The position numbers were made by a program, and so were the translations under genes. Positions 55,062 through 64,000 of a DNA stretch of 64,000 nt are shown in pieces. Below the pieces are notes generated by a model. That model did not search any database, was not told the DNA's origin, and was given only the letters and a program-made list of their open reading frames with translations. Position 1 is the first letter of the stretch. Each line of letters begins with the position of its first letter. The stretch comes from Flaccisagitta enflata (lineage: Eukaryota > Chaetognatha > Sagittoidea > Aphragmophora): contig OZ231128.1 of the NCBI GenBank assembly GCA_965153355.1, positions 7,254,001 through 7,318,000 on the forward strand, written 5' to 3'.

Positions 55062-55361
55062 ATGTGCCAACTATCATCACACAGAATCGCGAACGTAACG
55101 ATGAGAGAAAATAACATCCGACGGACACACATGCGTCAAATCAAAATCCGACATGCCCTAAAAACCTCCGCAAAACGAAAATGGAGAAAAAGACGACCGG
55201 ACATCTTAGGTGGCGAGCGCATGCCGAAGACGAAATTGGATAACCAAACGGAGAAAAACAGGTGTGGAGAAATCAGTGTGAATGATACGAGTTGGCACAT
55301 GATGAGTTATAGGAAATCCATAGAAACTTATCAAGTCGCGATACAGACTAGTTTGCAATAG
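55062..55361 (+). CDS. Basic 99-residue ORF on the antisense strand, uncertain
   Basis: An ATG-started frame rich in Arg/Lys (KTSAKRKWRKRRPDILGG) with a nuclear-localisation-like cluster, in an otherwise unexplained 400-bp island between two low-complexity tracts. No family is recognised, and no splice or poly(A) evidence is seen. It could be a small basic accessory protein or a chance frame. Confidence 0.25.
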   Translation: MCQLSSHRIANVTMRENNIRRTHMRQIKIRHALKTSAKRKWRKRRPDILGGERMPKTKLDNQTEKNRCGEISVNDTSWHMMSYRKSIETYQVAIQTSLQ

Positions 55362-55369
55362 CTACAGTT

Positions 55370-56200
55370 CTAAAAAATTTTACTAACATTTTCCCACTCT
55401 TACCAACCTATATCAATTCAACAACATCTAACACGAATTATAACAAATAGTATCAAAATTCCTAAAATTCTACCAAATGCTAACAAATCTTAATAATTCT
55501 TAACAAATCTCATCAAACTTTGAATTTTGGCAGACTTCAACACATTCACACAAATATCATCGCAATTAATATAATATTTAAATTTTATTTATTTTATTTT
55601 ACCAACTGTATAAGTTCTATCAACCTTCAATAACTTTTATTAATTTTTATCAAATCTACACCATTTTAACAAACTCTATTCAATTCTATCAATTTTACTA
55701 AAAATATCAACAATTTTTAACAAATATCAACAATTTCTAATAACTTTTACCAAATTTTAGTAATTTTTAGCAAATTTCAACAAAAATAAAATTTTACAAA
55801 ATTTCAACAACTTTTTCAGCAAAATTAACAAACTTTAACAAATTTCAGCAAATATTAGCATATTTAACAAATTTAACATATTTAACAAATTTCAATAAAT
55901 TTAAACAAATTTTAGCAGATTTTAGCAGATTTTATCAGATTTTATCAGATTTTAGCAAATTTAACCAATTTAACAAATTTTACAAAATCTCAACAATGTC
56001 TTAACAAATTTTAACAAACTGTAACAAATTTTAGCAAACTTAACATATTTAAGCAAGTTTAATTAATTCTAACTAATTTTAACAAAATTTAACAAAATTT
56101 CAACAAATTTTAACAAAATTTAACAAAATTTAACAAAATTCAACCAGAGTTTAACAAAATCCAACAAAATTTTATTATGTTCTAATTTAAGTTACTTGAT
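55370..56200. repeat. AT-rich AACAAATTTTA degenerate tract
   Basis: Short degenerate repeats without any ORF, similar to 46692-47290. The tract forms most of the putative intron between the coiled-coil exon and gag. Confidence 0.75.
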
Positions 56201-56358
56201 CATTTCATATCTCATAACATTTTATCATATCATTATCTTCCGATCACACGCCTTTTCTTGCTTTCAACCTATATAGGTCCAATATTCTCCCCACGATGCC
56301 AGCCTACTGACCTATCATCCATCAACACAACATTCGTGTCCCATCCACAGGTATCTAC

Positions 56359-56634
56359 CTTTCTCTAGCAGCTGCCAGATCAGTACTCAATGTTTGATTC
56401 CGTAAACGAAGGTCTTCCTTCTCAGCCTCTATTCTCTGATTCAGTTGAAACAAATTGTCGCGTTCAGTAGTAGTGTCTTGAAGCTTGCTTTCCAATTCAA
56501 CGTCCACCTCCGGAGAAGTCACATGAAGTGGCAAAGAGTAGTTTTCCGGACAATCCGGCACGCCGCAAGATTTCAGATATGCTGTGGATGCCCCAATCCG
56601 GTCCAAGTAATCCTTCTTTTGGCGTATCCCTTCT
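56359..56634 (-). CDS. Retroelement coiled-coil exon 2 (gag extension)
   Basis: On the minus strand the acceptor TTGTTATACAG at 56635 opens EGIRQKKDYLDRIGASTAYL and leads into a heptad-rich Glu/Leu/Arg region (SKLQDTTTERDNLFQLNQRI) ending LAAARE plus AG at a GTAGAT donor (phase 2). The split Arg joins it in phase to the exon at 56841-57085. The next in-phase acceptor candidate is at 54371, ahead of gag. Confidence 0.55.
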
Positions 56635-56840
56635 CTGTATAACAATTAGAATTGATCTGTCATTACAGGCCCTTGGGAAGAACAACGCCCGAATCTACCA
56701 TCAAGATGACCACAAGAGACGAACATCCCATCGTTTCCCGCCCCGTCGCGTTCCACACGAGTATGGATCAACAACCATATCGGACAATATGAAGACCAAA
56801 TAAGACAATGTCAAGATCTATAACCATCTGTGTGATATAC

Positions 56841-57085
56841 CTTAGATTCTCGTTCTTTTGCCCCCTTCTTCCACAGCCAAATCGTCTGTAGACTTGCCCA
56901 CCGACAGCCTCTTTGATTTTATGACATTCATCAAGGGAAGATAGGTAGCAAACGCTACAGAATGTCTGTAGCAACTCCACGAACTTTACCAATGCCCCGA
57001 AAGTGCGTTTCGCGTTCAATACTTCCTGATTCAATTGATTGTCTTGTTCTATGAGTTCTTTCTCAGTCTCCCTGTTAACAACCAT
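56841..57085 (-). CDS. Retroelement coiled-coil exon 1, starting at ATG
   Basis: ATG at 57085 (context ATCAATGG) opens MVVNRETEKELIEQDNQLNQ, a helical segment, then a Cys-containing region (CSVCYLSSLDECHK) and a basic end (GCGRRGQKNENL) at AG then GTATAT (phase 2). It is the first open frame after the leader. With exon 2 it encodes about 173 residues. Without splicing the frame ends soon after (ITQMVIDLDIVLF...). No family is recognised. Confidence 0.5.
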
Positions 57086-57348
57086 ATTGATACGAATTTA
57101 CAATCTATCCTCCTATTTATGTACTGTCAGTCCGTCTGTCATATTTATGTTAATTTATCATTTACTAAAATATGTACACTTTTTATCTTTTATAAGAACC
57201 TGTTAAGAACATCACGCTTTTATTCAATTTAAACCAATAACACATCACTCCTCCACCAATTACCTAAAAGACGTGATGGTCTTAACGCCCTTAAAAACAT
57301 AAAAAGTGTATCAAATAGTCCCGCACAATAGAGCACCGACCAACACAT

Positions 57349-57398
57349 CCCTGTGACACAGCCGGTGACTTGGCCTACCCACCCGCTGTGTCACCGGG
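57349..57398 (-). promoter_or_regulatory. Leader stem-loop, candidate packaging or dimerisation signal
   Basis: GTGACACAGC (57353-57362) and GCTGTGTCAC (57385-57394) are perfect inverted repeats; with one mismatch the stem extends to CCC/GGG outside, 14 bp in all with a 22-nt loop. It lies between the leader donor and the first ATG, where retroviral packaging signals lie. Confidence 0.5.
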
Positions 57399-57431
57399 AC
57401 ATCCATCATCCAATACCGACAAAAGACGGAG

Positions 57432-57437
57432 ACTTAC
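57432..57437 (-). promoter_or_regulatory. Leader splice donor GTAAGT
   Basis: TACTGTAAGTCTCC on the minus strand is a consensus donor about 110 nt after the 5' LTR, as in retroviruses that splice an env mRNA. A possible partner is the acceptor at 46691-46686. Confidence 0.5.
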
Positions 57438-57528
57438 AGTAGATACAAACACCCTACTCGATTTTCAATGCAAATGAAGCCCAAAAATTATTCCCCCCCT
57501 CCTTATCCCCACATTGCCCACAACGCGA

Positions 57529-57546
57529 AATGGCCGCTGCTAACCA
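57529..57546 (-). promoter_or_regulatory. Primer-binding site
   Basis: Directly after the 5' LTR on the minus strand comes TGGTTAGCAGCGGCCATT. The TGG start complements the CCA end of tRNA. The tRNA species is not assigned. Confidence 0.7.
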
Positions 57547-58027
57547 TGTGAAGTTACTATTCAATGTACTGTTAATAATCTGAATTACTTGTTAGACTAG
57601 AAGTTTTCAACTCTTTCCTGAATACTTAGGTAGCATGGAATAGGCCAGGGTTATTACGTTGCAAGCAATGTTGTATTAATAGGTGACAAGCAAGAACCAA
57701 TAGTTAGGTAACAATTTAAACTTACATGTTTATGGAGCATGAGTTGACCCAAGGTAACTTTAGTGGAGGATCCACATACAATGTGATCCTCCCTTTTATA
57801 GTCAGATATTTACTACGTAATAAGCTCCACGTATCTTAGAATAACTATTCCAACATGATTCCACGTAGATTAAAGCCACATAAAGTTAGATGTATGTTTG
57901 AGTTAAATATGATACTTTGAACTAGATTAAAGGCGCCTTTGGAAACAAACATAGATGAGAATAGGAATATGTTTCTATCACGTTGCGCACTTTATATCTG
58001 CAACGTGACCAACATACTATTCTTACA
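57547..58027 (-). repeat. 5' LTR of the retroelement
   Basis: 481 bp, the same start and end as the 3' LTR, with one visible difference (AACATACTATTC against AATATACTATTC). Confidence 0.95.
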
Positions 58028-58072
58028 GTGGTCAAATGGCGTGGTCAAATGGCGTGGTCAAATTGGTTGAAA
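58028..58072 (+). repeat. 13-bp minisatellite, right part
   Basis: GTGGTCAAATGGC repeats continue the array interrupted at 41883. Confidence 0.85.
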
Positions 58073-58775
58073 AATGCCGAAGTTATGCACGTTTTTTACT
58101 TTTAGGCTGGTAGGTTAGTTGGGTGGTAGGCTGGTTTGGCTGGTTAGCATGCTAGAATCTTTACAATTCAAATACATATGTTTAGTCCTTCCATTTAGAG
58201 ACTACATATCAAGTTTCAACCAAATCGGTTGAAAAATGCCGAAGTTATGCACATTTTTAACTTTTAGGCTGGTCGGCTAGTTGGGTGGTAGGCTGGTTTG
58301 GCTGGTTAGCATGCTAGAATCTTTACAATTCAAATACACATGTTTAGTCCTTCCATTTAGAGACTACATATCAAGTTTCAACCAAATCGGTTGAAAAATG
58401 CTGAAGTTATGCACATTTTTAACTTTTAGGCTGGTCGGCTAGTTGGGTGGTAGGCTGGTTTGGCCGGTTAGCATGCTAAAACCTTTACAATTCAAATACA
58501 CATGTTGAGTCCTTCCATTTAAAGACTACATATCAAGTTTCAACCAAATTGGTTGAAAAATGCCGAAGTTATGCGCGTTTTTCACTTTTAGGCTGGTAAT
58601 CTGGTTGGGTGGTAGGCCGGTTTGGCCAGTTAACATGCTAAAATCTGTACAAATCAAATGCATACGTTGAGTCCTTCCATTTAGGGACTACATACCAAGT
58701 TTGAGCCAAATTAGTTAAAAAATGCTGAAGTTATGCATGTTTTTCACTTTTAGGCTGGTAGGCTAATTGGGCCAG
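58060..58775 (+). repeat. Tandem repeat of about 162 bp, 4-5 copies
   Basis: GGTTGAAAAATGCCGAAGTT begins copies at about 58064, 58226, 58389 and 58550, with a diverged one at about 58712. Units hold GGCTGGTTTGGCTGGTTAGC and CCTTCCATTTAGAGACTACA. Confidence 0.9.
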
Positions 58776-58985
58776 TTGGGAGGGTTGGATCATAACATAC
58801 GCATAGGATGTAAAGCGGCTTACCCTAGTACAACTTGCCTCCAAATATGAAGCAAATCGGTCAAGGTGTTCAAAAGTTAGCCCATTTTTAATAGTGTGGA
58901 CGACAACGACGACGACGACAATGACAACACCCACCCGCCTCAAATTATAGTCCGCGTCGGAATGGTATTCCATCGCGGACAAAAA

Positions 58986-59509
58986 CTGAGCTAAATGAGC
59001 TAAATGAGCTAAAATGCTCCAAAACACCCTCATAGATGAGCAGCTATGCTCGTAAACATGTTTTCATGTATTTGCATGCTCAAAAAAACTCAAATACACT
59101 CCTTTATTGATTCTATTCAAAATCATGAAAAATTGAAAGAAAATTCAATTTGAATTTTTCGTAAATAAATCTTTAAAAATATATAACGCAAAAAATATTT
59201 GCTGTAGAGCATTCTGCTTGGCGCCAAATGAAAGAGAATTATCAAATTTACTTACCCTATCAATTTTATCCGAGGGTGCAATCAGCCCTAGGAGTTCCCC
59301 AACTTCCTCATCAGAAATTAAAAGCCCTGTTTCTCTTGAATATGTCAAAAAGTTAAGGACGGACTTTTTTCCTGATTAAAAAAATCTCTGCGTGAGAAAA
59401 AATTTGCCGGCATGCTATTTCAAGTCCCAACACATCATAAAACACTAAAAACATGGCCTGATGAGGGGACATTGATGCCTGACTTTATAGGGTTAACGGG
59501 GACAGTGTG
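58986..59509 (-). repeat. Inverted repeat A, right copy, with exon-like segment
   Basis: Inverted partner of 38569-39096. On the minus strand it holds a 67-codon frame with SDEEVGELLGLIAPSDKIDR then VSKFDNSLSFGAKQNALQQI; GTAAGT follows DKIDR, so the frame may be part exon and part intron of an unidentified gene. No acceptor is identified. Confidence 0.7.
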
Positions 59510-59514
59510 AAAAA

Positions 59515-60330
59515 CAAATAAGAGTGGCTGGAAATGACTTAGATGACTTAAATTCCCTAAAATGACTTAAAATGACATAAGATGACCTAAATGTCTTAAG
59601 ACGACTTAAAATAACTTTAAATGAACGAAATTTACTTAAATTTTAAGTAAAATGAGTTTTTAGTTAAAATGACCTAAATGACTCAAATGAACTAACATGA
59701 CTTAAACTGACTTTAAATGAACAAAAATTACTTAAAATGATGTAAAATGACTTTAAAATGATATATACTGACTAACAATAATTCAAAATGACATGATTTG
59801 ACCTAAGATGAATTTAAATGACTTAAAACTACTTAAGATGACAAAAAATGATCTAAATGAATAAAATGACCAAAATGACCAAAACTGACTAAAAATGATG
59901 TGAAATGACCTTGAATGACTTGAAATGTCCTAAAATGTCCTTAAATGTCCTAAAATGTCCTTAAAGACTTAAAACAAATTTTAATGACTAAAAACGACAG
60001 AAATGATATAAATGAATAAAATGACATAAATGACCACAACTTACTAAAAATGATGCAAAATGACTGGAAATGTCCTAAAATGGTTTAAAATGACTTGAAA
60101 CTACTTTAAATGACTTAAAATGACTTGAATGACCTAATTGATTAAAATGACGTAAATGACAGAAAATGATTTAAAATGACTAGAAATGACTTAGAATGCC
60201 AAAAAATGACTAAAAATGACTTAAAATGACTATAAACGACGCAAAAAAGCAAAGTGTCACCAACCAACGGACAGACGGACCAACCGACAGACGAAGCGGG
60301 TCACAGAGTCGCGTGCACGCGACTAAAAAG
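59515..60330 (+). mobile_element. R3 element with AAAATGACTT core
   Basis: Degenerate AATGACTTAAA repeats from about 59530, then AAAGTGTCACCAACCAACGG, GACGGACCAACCGAC and the end AGAGTCGCGTGCACGCGACT with AAAA. The AACAAGGCC start is not clear and may be lost in inverted repeat A. Confidence 0.65.
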
Positions 60331-60481
60331 CTAAAATTCTAACTCTGATTAAGAATGCAAGATTATGCCTCTCCAGAAGATGGCCCTCATCTTGGCCCTC
60401 ATCATGGCCTTTTCCTAGAGCGTGTCTGCGAGCCCGATGTTCTCCATTTCACTATCATGTTTTGCTTTTCTCATAAGTCAT

Positions 60482-60605
60482 TTTAGTCGCGTGCACGCAA
60501 CTCTACACTCCGTTTTGTCCGTCCGTCCATCGGTCGGTTGGTCGTTCGGTTGGTTGGTCGGTCGATCAGTCTGTCGGTCTGTCACACTTTTACTTTTTTT
60601 ATTAC
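60482..60605 (-). mobile_element. R1 element, reverse, 5' truncated
   Basis: TTTTAGTCGCGTGCACGCAA, GTCCGTCCGTCC, GGTTGGTTGGTCGGTC, then T-rich sequence. The GGCCTTGTT end is missing. 60606-60880 has no recognised gene; GTTCTTAT motifs recur at 60632-60690. Confidence 0.65.
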
Positions 60606-60894
60606 CTATATGCCCCTTTTTGAGGCTGACAATGTTCTTATGACTGTTCTTATTTTTTGCCACATCTGAGCCTTAATGTTCTTATAAACAAGGTTCTTAA
60701 TCAAAGAAATGAGTATGGTGCCTTATATTACATATATGACATTTCCCATGAATATACAAACATAGAGAGAACGTTGAACTCAGGGATCAATGTCTTCCCA
60801 AGAAGTTAAGATAAGGGGAGACTGCTATTGAGCCGTCTGCCCGTCTCCCTCAAGACGAACCTCATTCTCATCCTCTTTAATTCCTGTCTTCATT

Positions 60895-60931
60895 TCCTTC
60901 TTCTTCTTCTTCTTCTTCATCTTCATCTTCT

Positions 60932-60963
<32 letters not shown>

Positions 60964-61020
60964 TTTTTCTTCTTCTTCTTCTTCCTCTTCCTCTTCTTCA
61001 TCCTCATCTTCTTCATCATC
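60895..61020. repeat. (CTT)n tract
   Basis: TTC/CTT microsatellite; frames are Leu or Lys homopolymers. 61021-61461 holds no recognised gene. Confidence 0.95.
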
Positions 61021-61461
61021 CTTTGGTTTTCTTTCTAAGCCAGACAGGGCCGGCAACCAGCTCCATCCGCTTGTCTAGGAATAATGAGGTGGGCTCCCAA
61101 TGTGTTTTTCACCAACTCATAGTTTGCCTGGGGGAGAAAATCTAGGATAAACAAGATGAGGATGAAACCAAAGAGACACACATTCTTTACCTTAGTCCAC
61201 TGCACTATAGTTGCATAATCAGTGAAATTGCTAAGGGTACTTCTTTTTTTGGGTTTAGTCAAGCTGTATATTTGAGAGTTGTGCTTTATGTCTGGCGTGA
61301 TGCTGTAATGTGCAAATAGGACTTATGAGATGTTGAATTAAGTAGATAGTATTACGCATTTGGAGAAGAATGTATGCACATTCCCGATACGTAGTTTAAA
61401 TCATTTGTTTCCCCCATCAAAACTCACATTTTCACCTATTTATTCCATCAATTCCATTCAG

Positions 61462-61540
61462 ATTGCCGACTCAATCTGCCTATCAGCAATTGGACATGCT
61501 CATTGCAAGACGAGAAAGCGAAGGTTCAGCCGATTGTCAG
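61462..61540 (+). CDS. E75: E75 tail exon, tentative
   Basis: After TTCCATTCAG the split Arg codon (AG|A) leads into LPTQSAYQQLDMLIARRESE then GSADCQ at a GTTAGA donor (phase 0). It fits both the phase 2 donor at 34633 and the phase 0 exon at 63232. The donor is weak. All three frames are open over this short stretch, so the call rests on phase and peptide composition. Confidence 0.55.
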
Positions 61541-61884
61541 GTTAGAGTTGTTCTTTTGTATAATCACGTTTGTTGCTTCATAGACGAAGAGTCGCAGTCG
61601 TATGAACCAGACTGTTAAATCGAACAAAAGGTTAAATGGAGTAGAATACGAAAACAAAAGGGCAGTCTTCAGGATTTACATGGTTCATAATGCCATAAAG
61701 TTATGATTCCGTATTTTAGTCGTGTCTCTAGTCAGTCAGTCAGTCGATTCGTTGATCCGTTGATCGTTTGTAAAAAATTTTCCTTCAAGTTTCATCAATT
61801 AAGTCAGTCAATTGAATCAATCAAACACAAATTTGAATTGATTAAACGCATGAGGCTTCTTGGGGGTAACCTTGTTTTTCTTGT

Positions 61885-62455
61885 TGTAATTGTGGCCCTT
61901 AAGACGTGTTTCAGTTCTATAAGACGCTTTGTCCGTTCGTCGGTCCATCGGTCCGTAACGCACGAGTCGAAAAGTGGGAAAAACGAGCGTTTTAGTTGCC
62001 TTTTGGGTATGTGTGTTGGAAAGGGGGAAGGGGTGTGGACACTGGATGGGGGGTTGGATGCCCCTGCTCACCCGTCCACAACAATATTGTAAACCCTCAT
62101 CGCTTGTTGATAAAAACAAGGCCGATTACACGGCTACCCAAGTTCCGAGTGGGTGGGCAAGGATTGTAATAAACAAGGCCGGATACACGGCCAAAACCAG
62201 TCGCGGACGGCTGGGCAGGGGCGAGAATGCGCGTTTTCAACTCGAGCGTGACGGACGGACGGACCAACGGACCAACGGACGGACAAAGCCTCTTTGAGAG
62301 TCGCTTGTCCGCGACTATAAAAGGCAAATCATGTATTTGGGCAGGAGCAGTGACGCAAAAATTACCTGTACACGCCGAAACAGTAATGTGACTGACCGAC
62401 TGACGGACGGATGGACATAGCAGGGTGTAGAGTCGCGTAGCATGCGACAGAAAAT
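61885..62455 (+). mobile_element. Cluster of three or four R1 elements in both orientations
   Basis: A reverse copy at about 61895-62090 (GTCCGTTCGTCGGTCCATCG, GAGTCGAAAAGTGGG), forward starts at 62115 (AACAAGGCCGATTACACGGC) and 62173 (AACAAGGCCGGATACACGGC) with an end at about 62318 (GAGAGTCGCTTGTCCGCGAC), and another forward 3' half to 62452 (GTCGCGTAGCATGCGACAG). One copy appears nested in another. Confidence 0.65.
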
Positions 62456-62497
62456 ACTCGTCCCAGGAAAGAAAAAATTACTTCACCTTATCTTATG

Positions 62498-63155
62498 AGT
62501 ACACTTTTTTTTTTTATAAGCACGCACTTTTTTCGGCCGAGGCTGAGCGTGCTCAGCAAAATCTCATTTTTGAGGTTGAAATGTGCTTAAATGCGTGCTT
62601 ATCATTTATTTGTAAGTAATCATCACATTCAGTATAGATCAAAGTACACAGTAGGGTGTAGGAAACAGTATAGCATAGAGTATTATTCAAAATAGAATAA
62701 AGTATAGTATAAAATACTGTAATGAATGTATTTTGTATAAAAAAATATACATGACATTGTCCTACTTTCAGTTTCATATAAACTATGGAATGAGATTAAT
62801 AATTTGATTTCATATAAACTTTTTTTAGATTTTAAGTGTTATTTTATATCATGATATATTATGATACTATGATATTTTTAAATATCATTAGAAATTCAAT
62901 TATTTCTATCAGTATCAAAATCCTGAATGTACTGACAGATTGATGTTATAGATAATTTTAATTTCTTTCAAGGTTTCCATTGGTTTTTGAGAAATGCTAA
63001 CTAAAAATTGACGTACTTTCGGAAATTCACCAAAAATTTTTCTTGAAACAGAAATCTCAGCCTGGAGTGTGCTTAGCAATGTGCTTAGATTTTCCCAATA
63101 TCTGAGGCTGGGCGTGCTTATAAACGAGGTGCTTATATAAAAAAAAAAGTGTACT
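62498..63155. mobile_element. Short element with inverted ends AGTACACTTTTTTTTT
   Basis: AGTACACTTTTTTTTTTTAT at the left is inverted as AAAAAAAAAAGTGTACT at the right. GGCTGAGCGTGCT/GGCTGGGCGTGCTTATA motifs lie near both ends. The middle is AT-rich without ORF. MITE-type. Confidence 0.65.
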
Positions 63156-63178
63156 GGTTTCTGTTACAAACACATACC

Positions 63179-63181
<3 letters not shown>

Positions 63182-63231
<50 letters not shown>
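63182..63231. repeat. (CA)n whose end is the acceptor of the last E75 exon
   Basis: CACACACACACAG provides the AG at 63230-63231 ahead of the exon. Confidence 0.85.
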
Positions 63232-63792
63232 CGCCGAGACGGGGTTGTTCGCTCTCCCTCACCGTCATCCCCGCCACCTCACCAACCTCTGCAGCTTCAA
63301 CTTCATTCATTGCAGCATCATCAGCAATCTCTGCAGCATCATCTTCCTCCATCCCATCAAGCATCGCCTTCTTCTTTGTCCCTTCATTCTCCGCATTTGC
63401 CGCAACATCGAACTTCGTCGCCAATCGCGCTTCCTCCTCCTCCTCCTCCTCGATTTGGTCGTCAAGTTTCATCTTCATCGTTGCATCACGAATCTCTTCC
63501 TCCTCATCCTCTTCCTTCTCCTCATTCTCCTCTTCCTTCTCCTCCTCCGTCAACTCCTCCTCCATCATTGAGAGCAGTCATGGGATTCGGACATCTCACT
63601 TCCGGTCAATCACTGAAAGACCCCGTCCATCCTGCAATCGCCGCATCCTCCTCAGCATCCGCATCCTCCTCAGCATCCACATCATCCTCAGCAACCGCTT
63701 CTGCGGCCGCAGACGCGTCTTTGAACATTCATGATCGAGTCCTGTCTTTGATAAAACCAAACCCTGAACATGTGGTAATGTACAACATTTAA
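63232..63792 (+). CDS. E75: E75 last exon: His/Gln/Pro/Ser-rich tail
   Basis: Phase 0 frame of 186 codons from the CA-repeat acceptor to TAA at 63790-63792. In order: RRDGVVRSPSPSSPPPHQP; a Gln/His/Leu stretch (LQLQLHSLQHHQQSLQHH); Pro/Ser-rich sequence with PPPPPPRFGRQVSSSSLHH; PLPSPHSPLPSPPPSTPPP; then GFGHLTSGQSLKD, a Ser/Ala repeat and NIHDRVLSLIKPNPEHVVMY. Such tails are typical of E75-like transcription factors. The other frames are open too but read as Leu-rich or Cys/Ile-rich. A GTGGTAATG near the stop could be a donor, making this internal. No AATAAA is seen by the window end. Confidence 0.7.
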   Translation, partial: RRDGVVRSPSPSSPPPHQPLQLQLHSLQHHQQSLQHHLPPSHQASPSSLSLHSPHLPQHRTSSPIALPPPPPPRFGRQVSSSSLHHESLPPHPLPSPHSPLPSPPPSTPPPSLRAVMGFGHLTSGQSLKDPVHPAIAASSSASASSSASTSSSATASAAADASLNIHDRVLSLIKPNPEHVVMYNI

Positions 63793-64000
63793 TGCAATTT
63801 GTGGTAATGAAAAGCATTGAATCATGAATATACAGTTGAGCTTCACCAGAGCGCATTTCAAGGGACTGAGCAAAATTATGCGTTATGTTAAAGCTGCTTT
63901 ATTGCCAATATAGAATTAATTACAAAATCTTTCATGGGATCGTACGTTGCATGCATTATAGACGGGCATGCCTTTAAAGAGGGTGCGCCCTAGCAGTGCT
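63793..64000. other. Sequence downstream of the last exon
   Basis: Either 3' untranslated sequence or intron. No poly(A) signal and no further exon are seen. Confidence 0.4.

Larger units (their letters stand above)
41884..58027 (-). mobile_element. Complete Ty3/gypsy-type LTR retroelement, 16.1 kb, with accessory genes
   Basis: Two 481-bp direct LTRs (TG...CA) flank gag, pol and accessory genes on the minus strand. The 4-bp target duplication GTGG lies at 41880-41883 and 58028-58031. The LTRs differ at one visible base (42349 T, 58012 C), so insertion is recent. Order in the sense direction: LTR, PBS, leader donor and stem-loop, small coiled-coil exons, gag, UGA, pol (protease-RT-RNase H-integrase, the Ty3/gypsy order), SGNH hydrolase, then two antisense genes, polypurine tract and LTR. 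At 16 kb it is about two to three times the usual length of a Ty3/gypsy element. Confidence 0.93.

Overview
The window is animal genomic DNA, very rich in repeats. Its backbone is one spliced gene on the + strand that runs from the first base to about 63.79 kb. The twelve exons read here encode a nuclear receptor of the E75/Rev-erb (NR1D) type: both DNA-binding zinc fingers, the hinge, a ligand-binding domain split over six small exons, and a long Ala/His/Gln/Pro/Ser-rich tail. All exon phases agree from end to end, giving about 649 codons; the 5' exons lie outside the window. The E75-like gene suggests a protostome. No finer placement is claimed.

Layout: 1-3841 holds the DNA-binding domain, hinge and start of the ligand-binding domain. 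3842-27132 is a 23 kb intron packed with microsatellites, minisatellites, a 29-bp satellite, Tc1-like remnants and short interspersed elements. 27133-33560 holds the rest of the ligand-binding domain. 34408-34633 is a tail exon, followed by a 26.8 kb intron (34634-61461). The last two exons are at 61462-61540 and 63232-63792.

The large intron contains a complete, very young 16.1 kb LTR retroelement on the minus strand (41884-58027). Its 481-bp LTRs differ at one base, it has a 4-bp target duplication (GTGG), and it lies inside a 13-bp minisatellite. In its own direction it carries a PBS, a leader with a consensus splice donor followed by a stem-loop, two small coiled-coil coding exons, gag with a CCHC knuckle, and pol (protease, RT, RNase H, long acidic linker, integrase). 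Gag and pol share one frame, separated by a single UGA in the readthrough context UGA-CUA-G. After pol comes an SGNH/GDSL-type hydrolase in the usual env position. On the opposite strand, inside the element, are a small secretory/membrane protein ORF with its own TATA box and poly(A) signal, and a multi-exon single-pass membrane protein gene whose exons all join in phase 1. This mix of a sense hydrolase and antisense, intron-bearing membrane genes is the most unusual system seen here.

Three genome-wide habits stand out. Many E75 exons have decayed tandem copies of themselves, with their splice sites, beside them. Several microsatellites start exactly at a splice donor or end exactly at an acceptor. 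Two families of short mobile elements keep conserved ends while carrying different tandem-repeat cores; one (called R1/R3 below) looks like Helentron-type non-autonomous elements, the other (R2) has long terminal inverted repeats.
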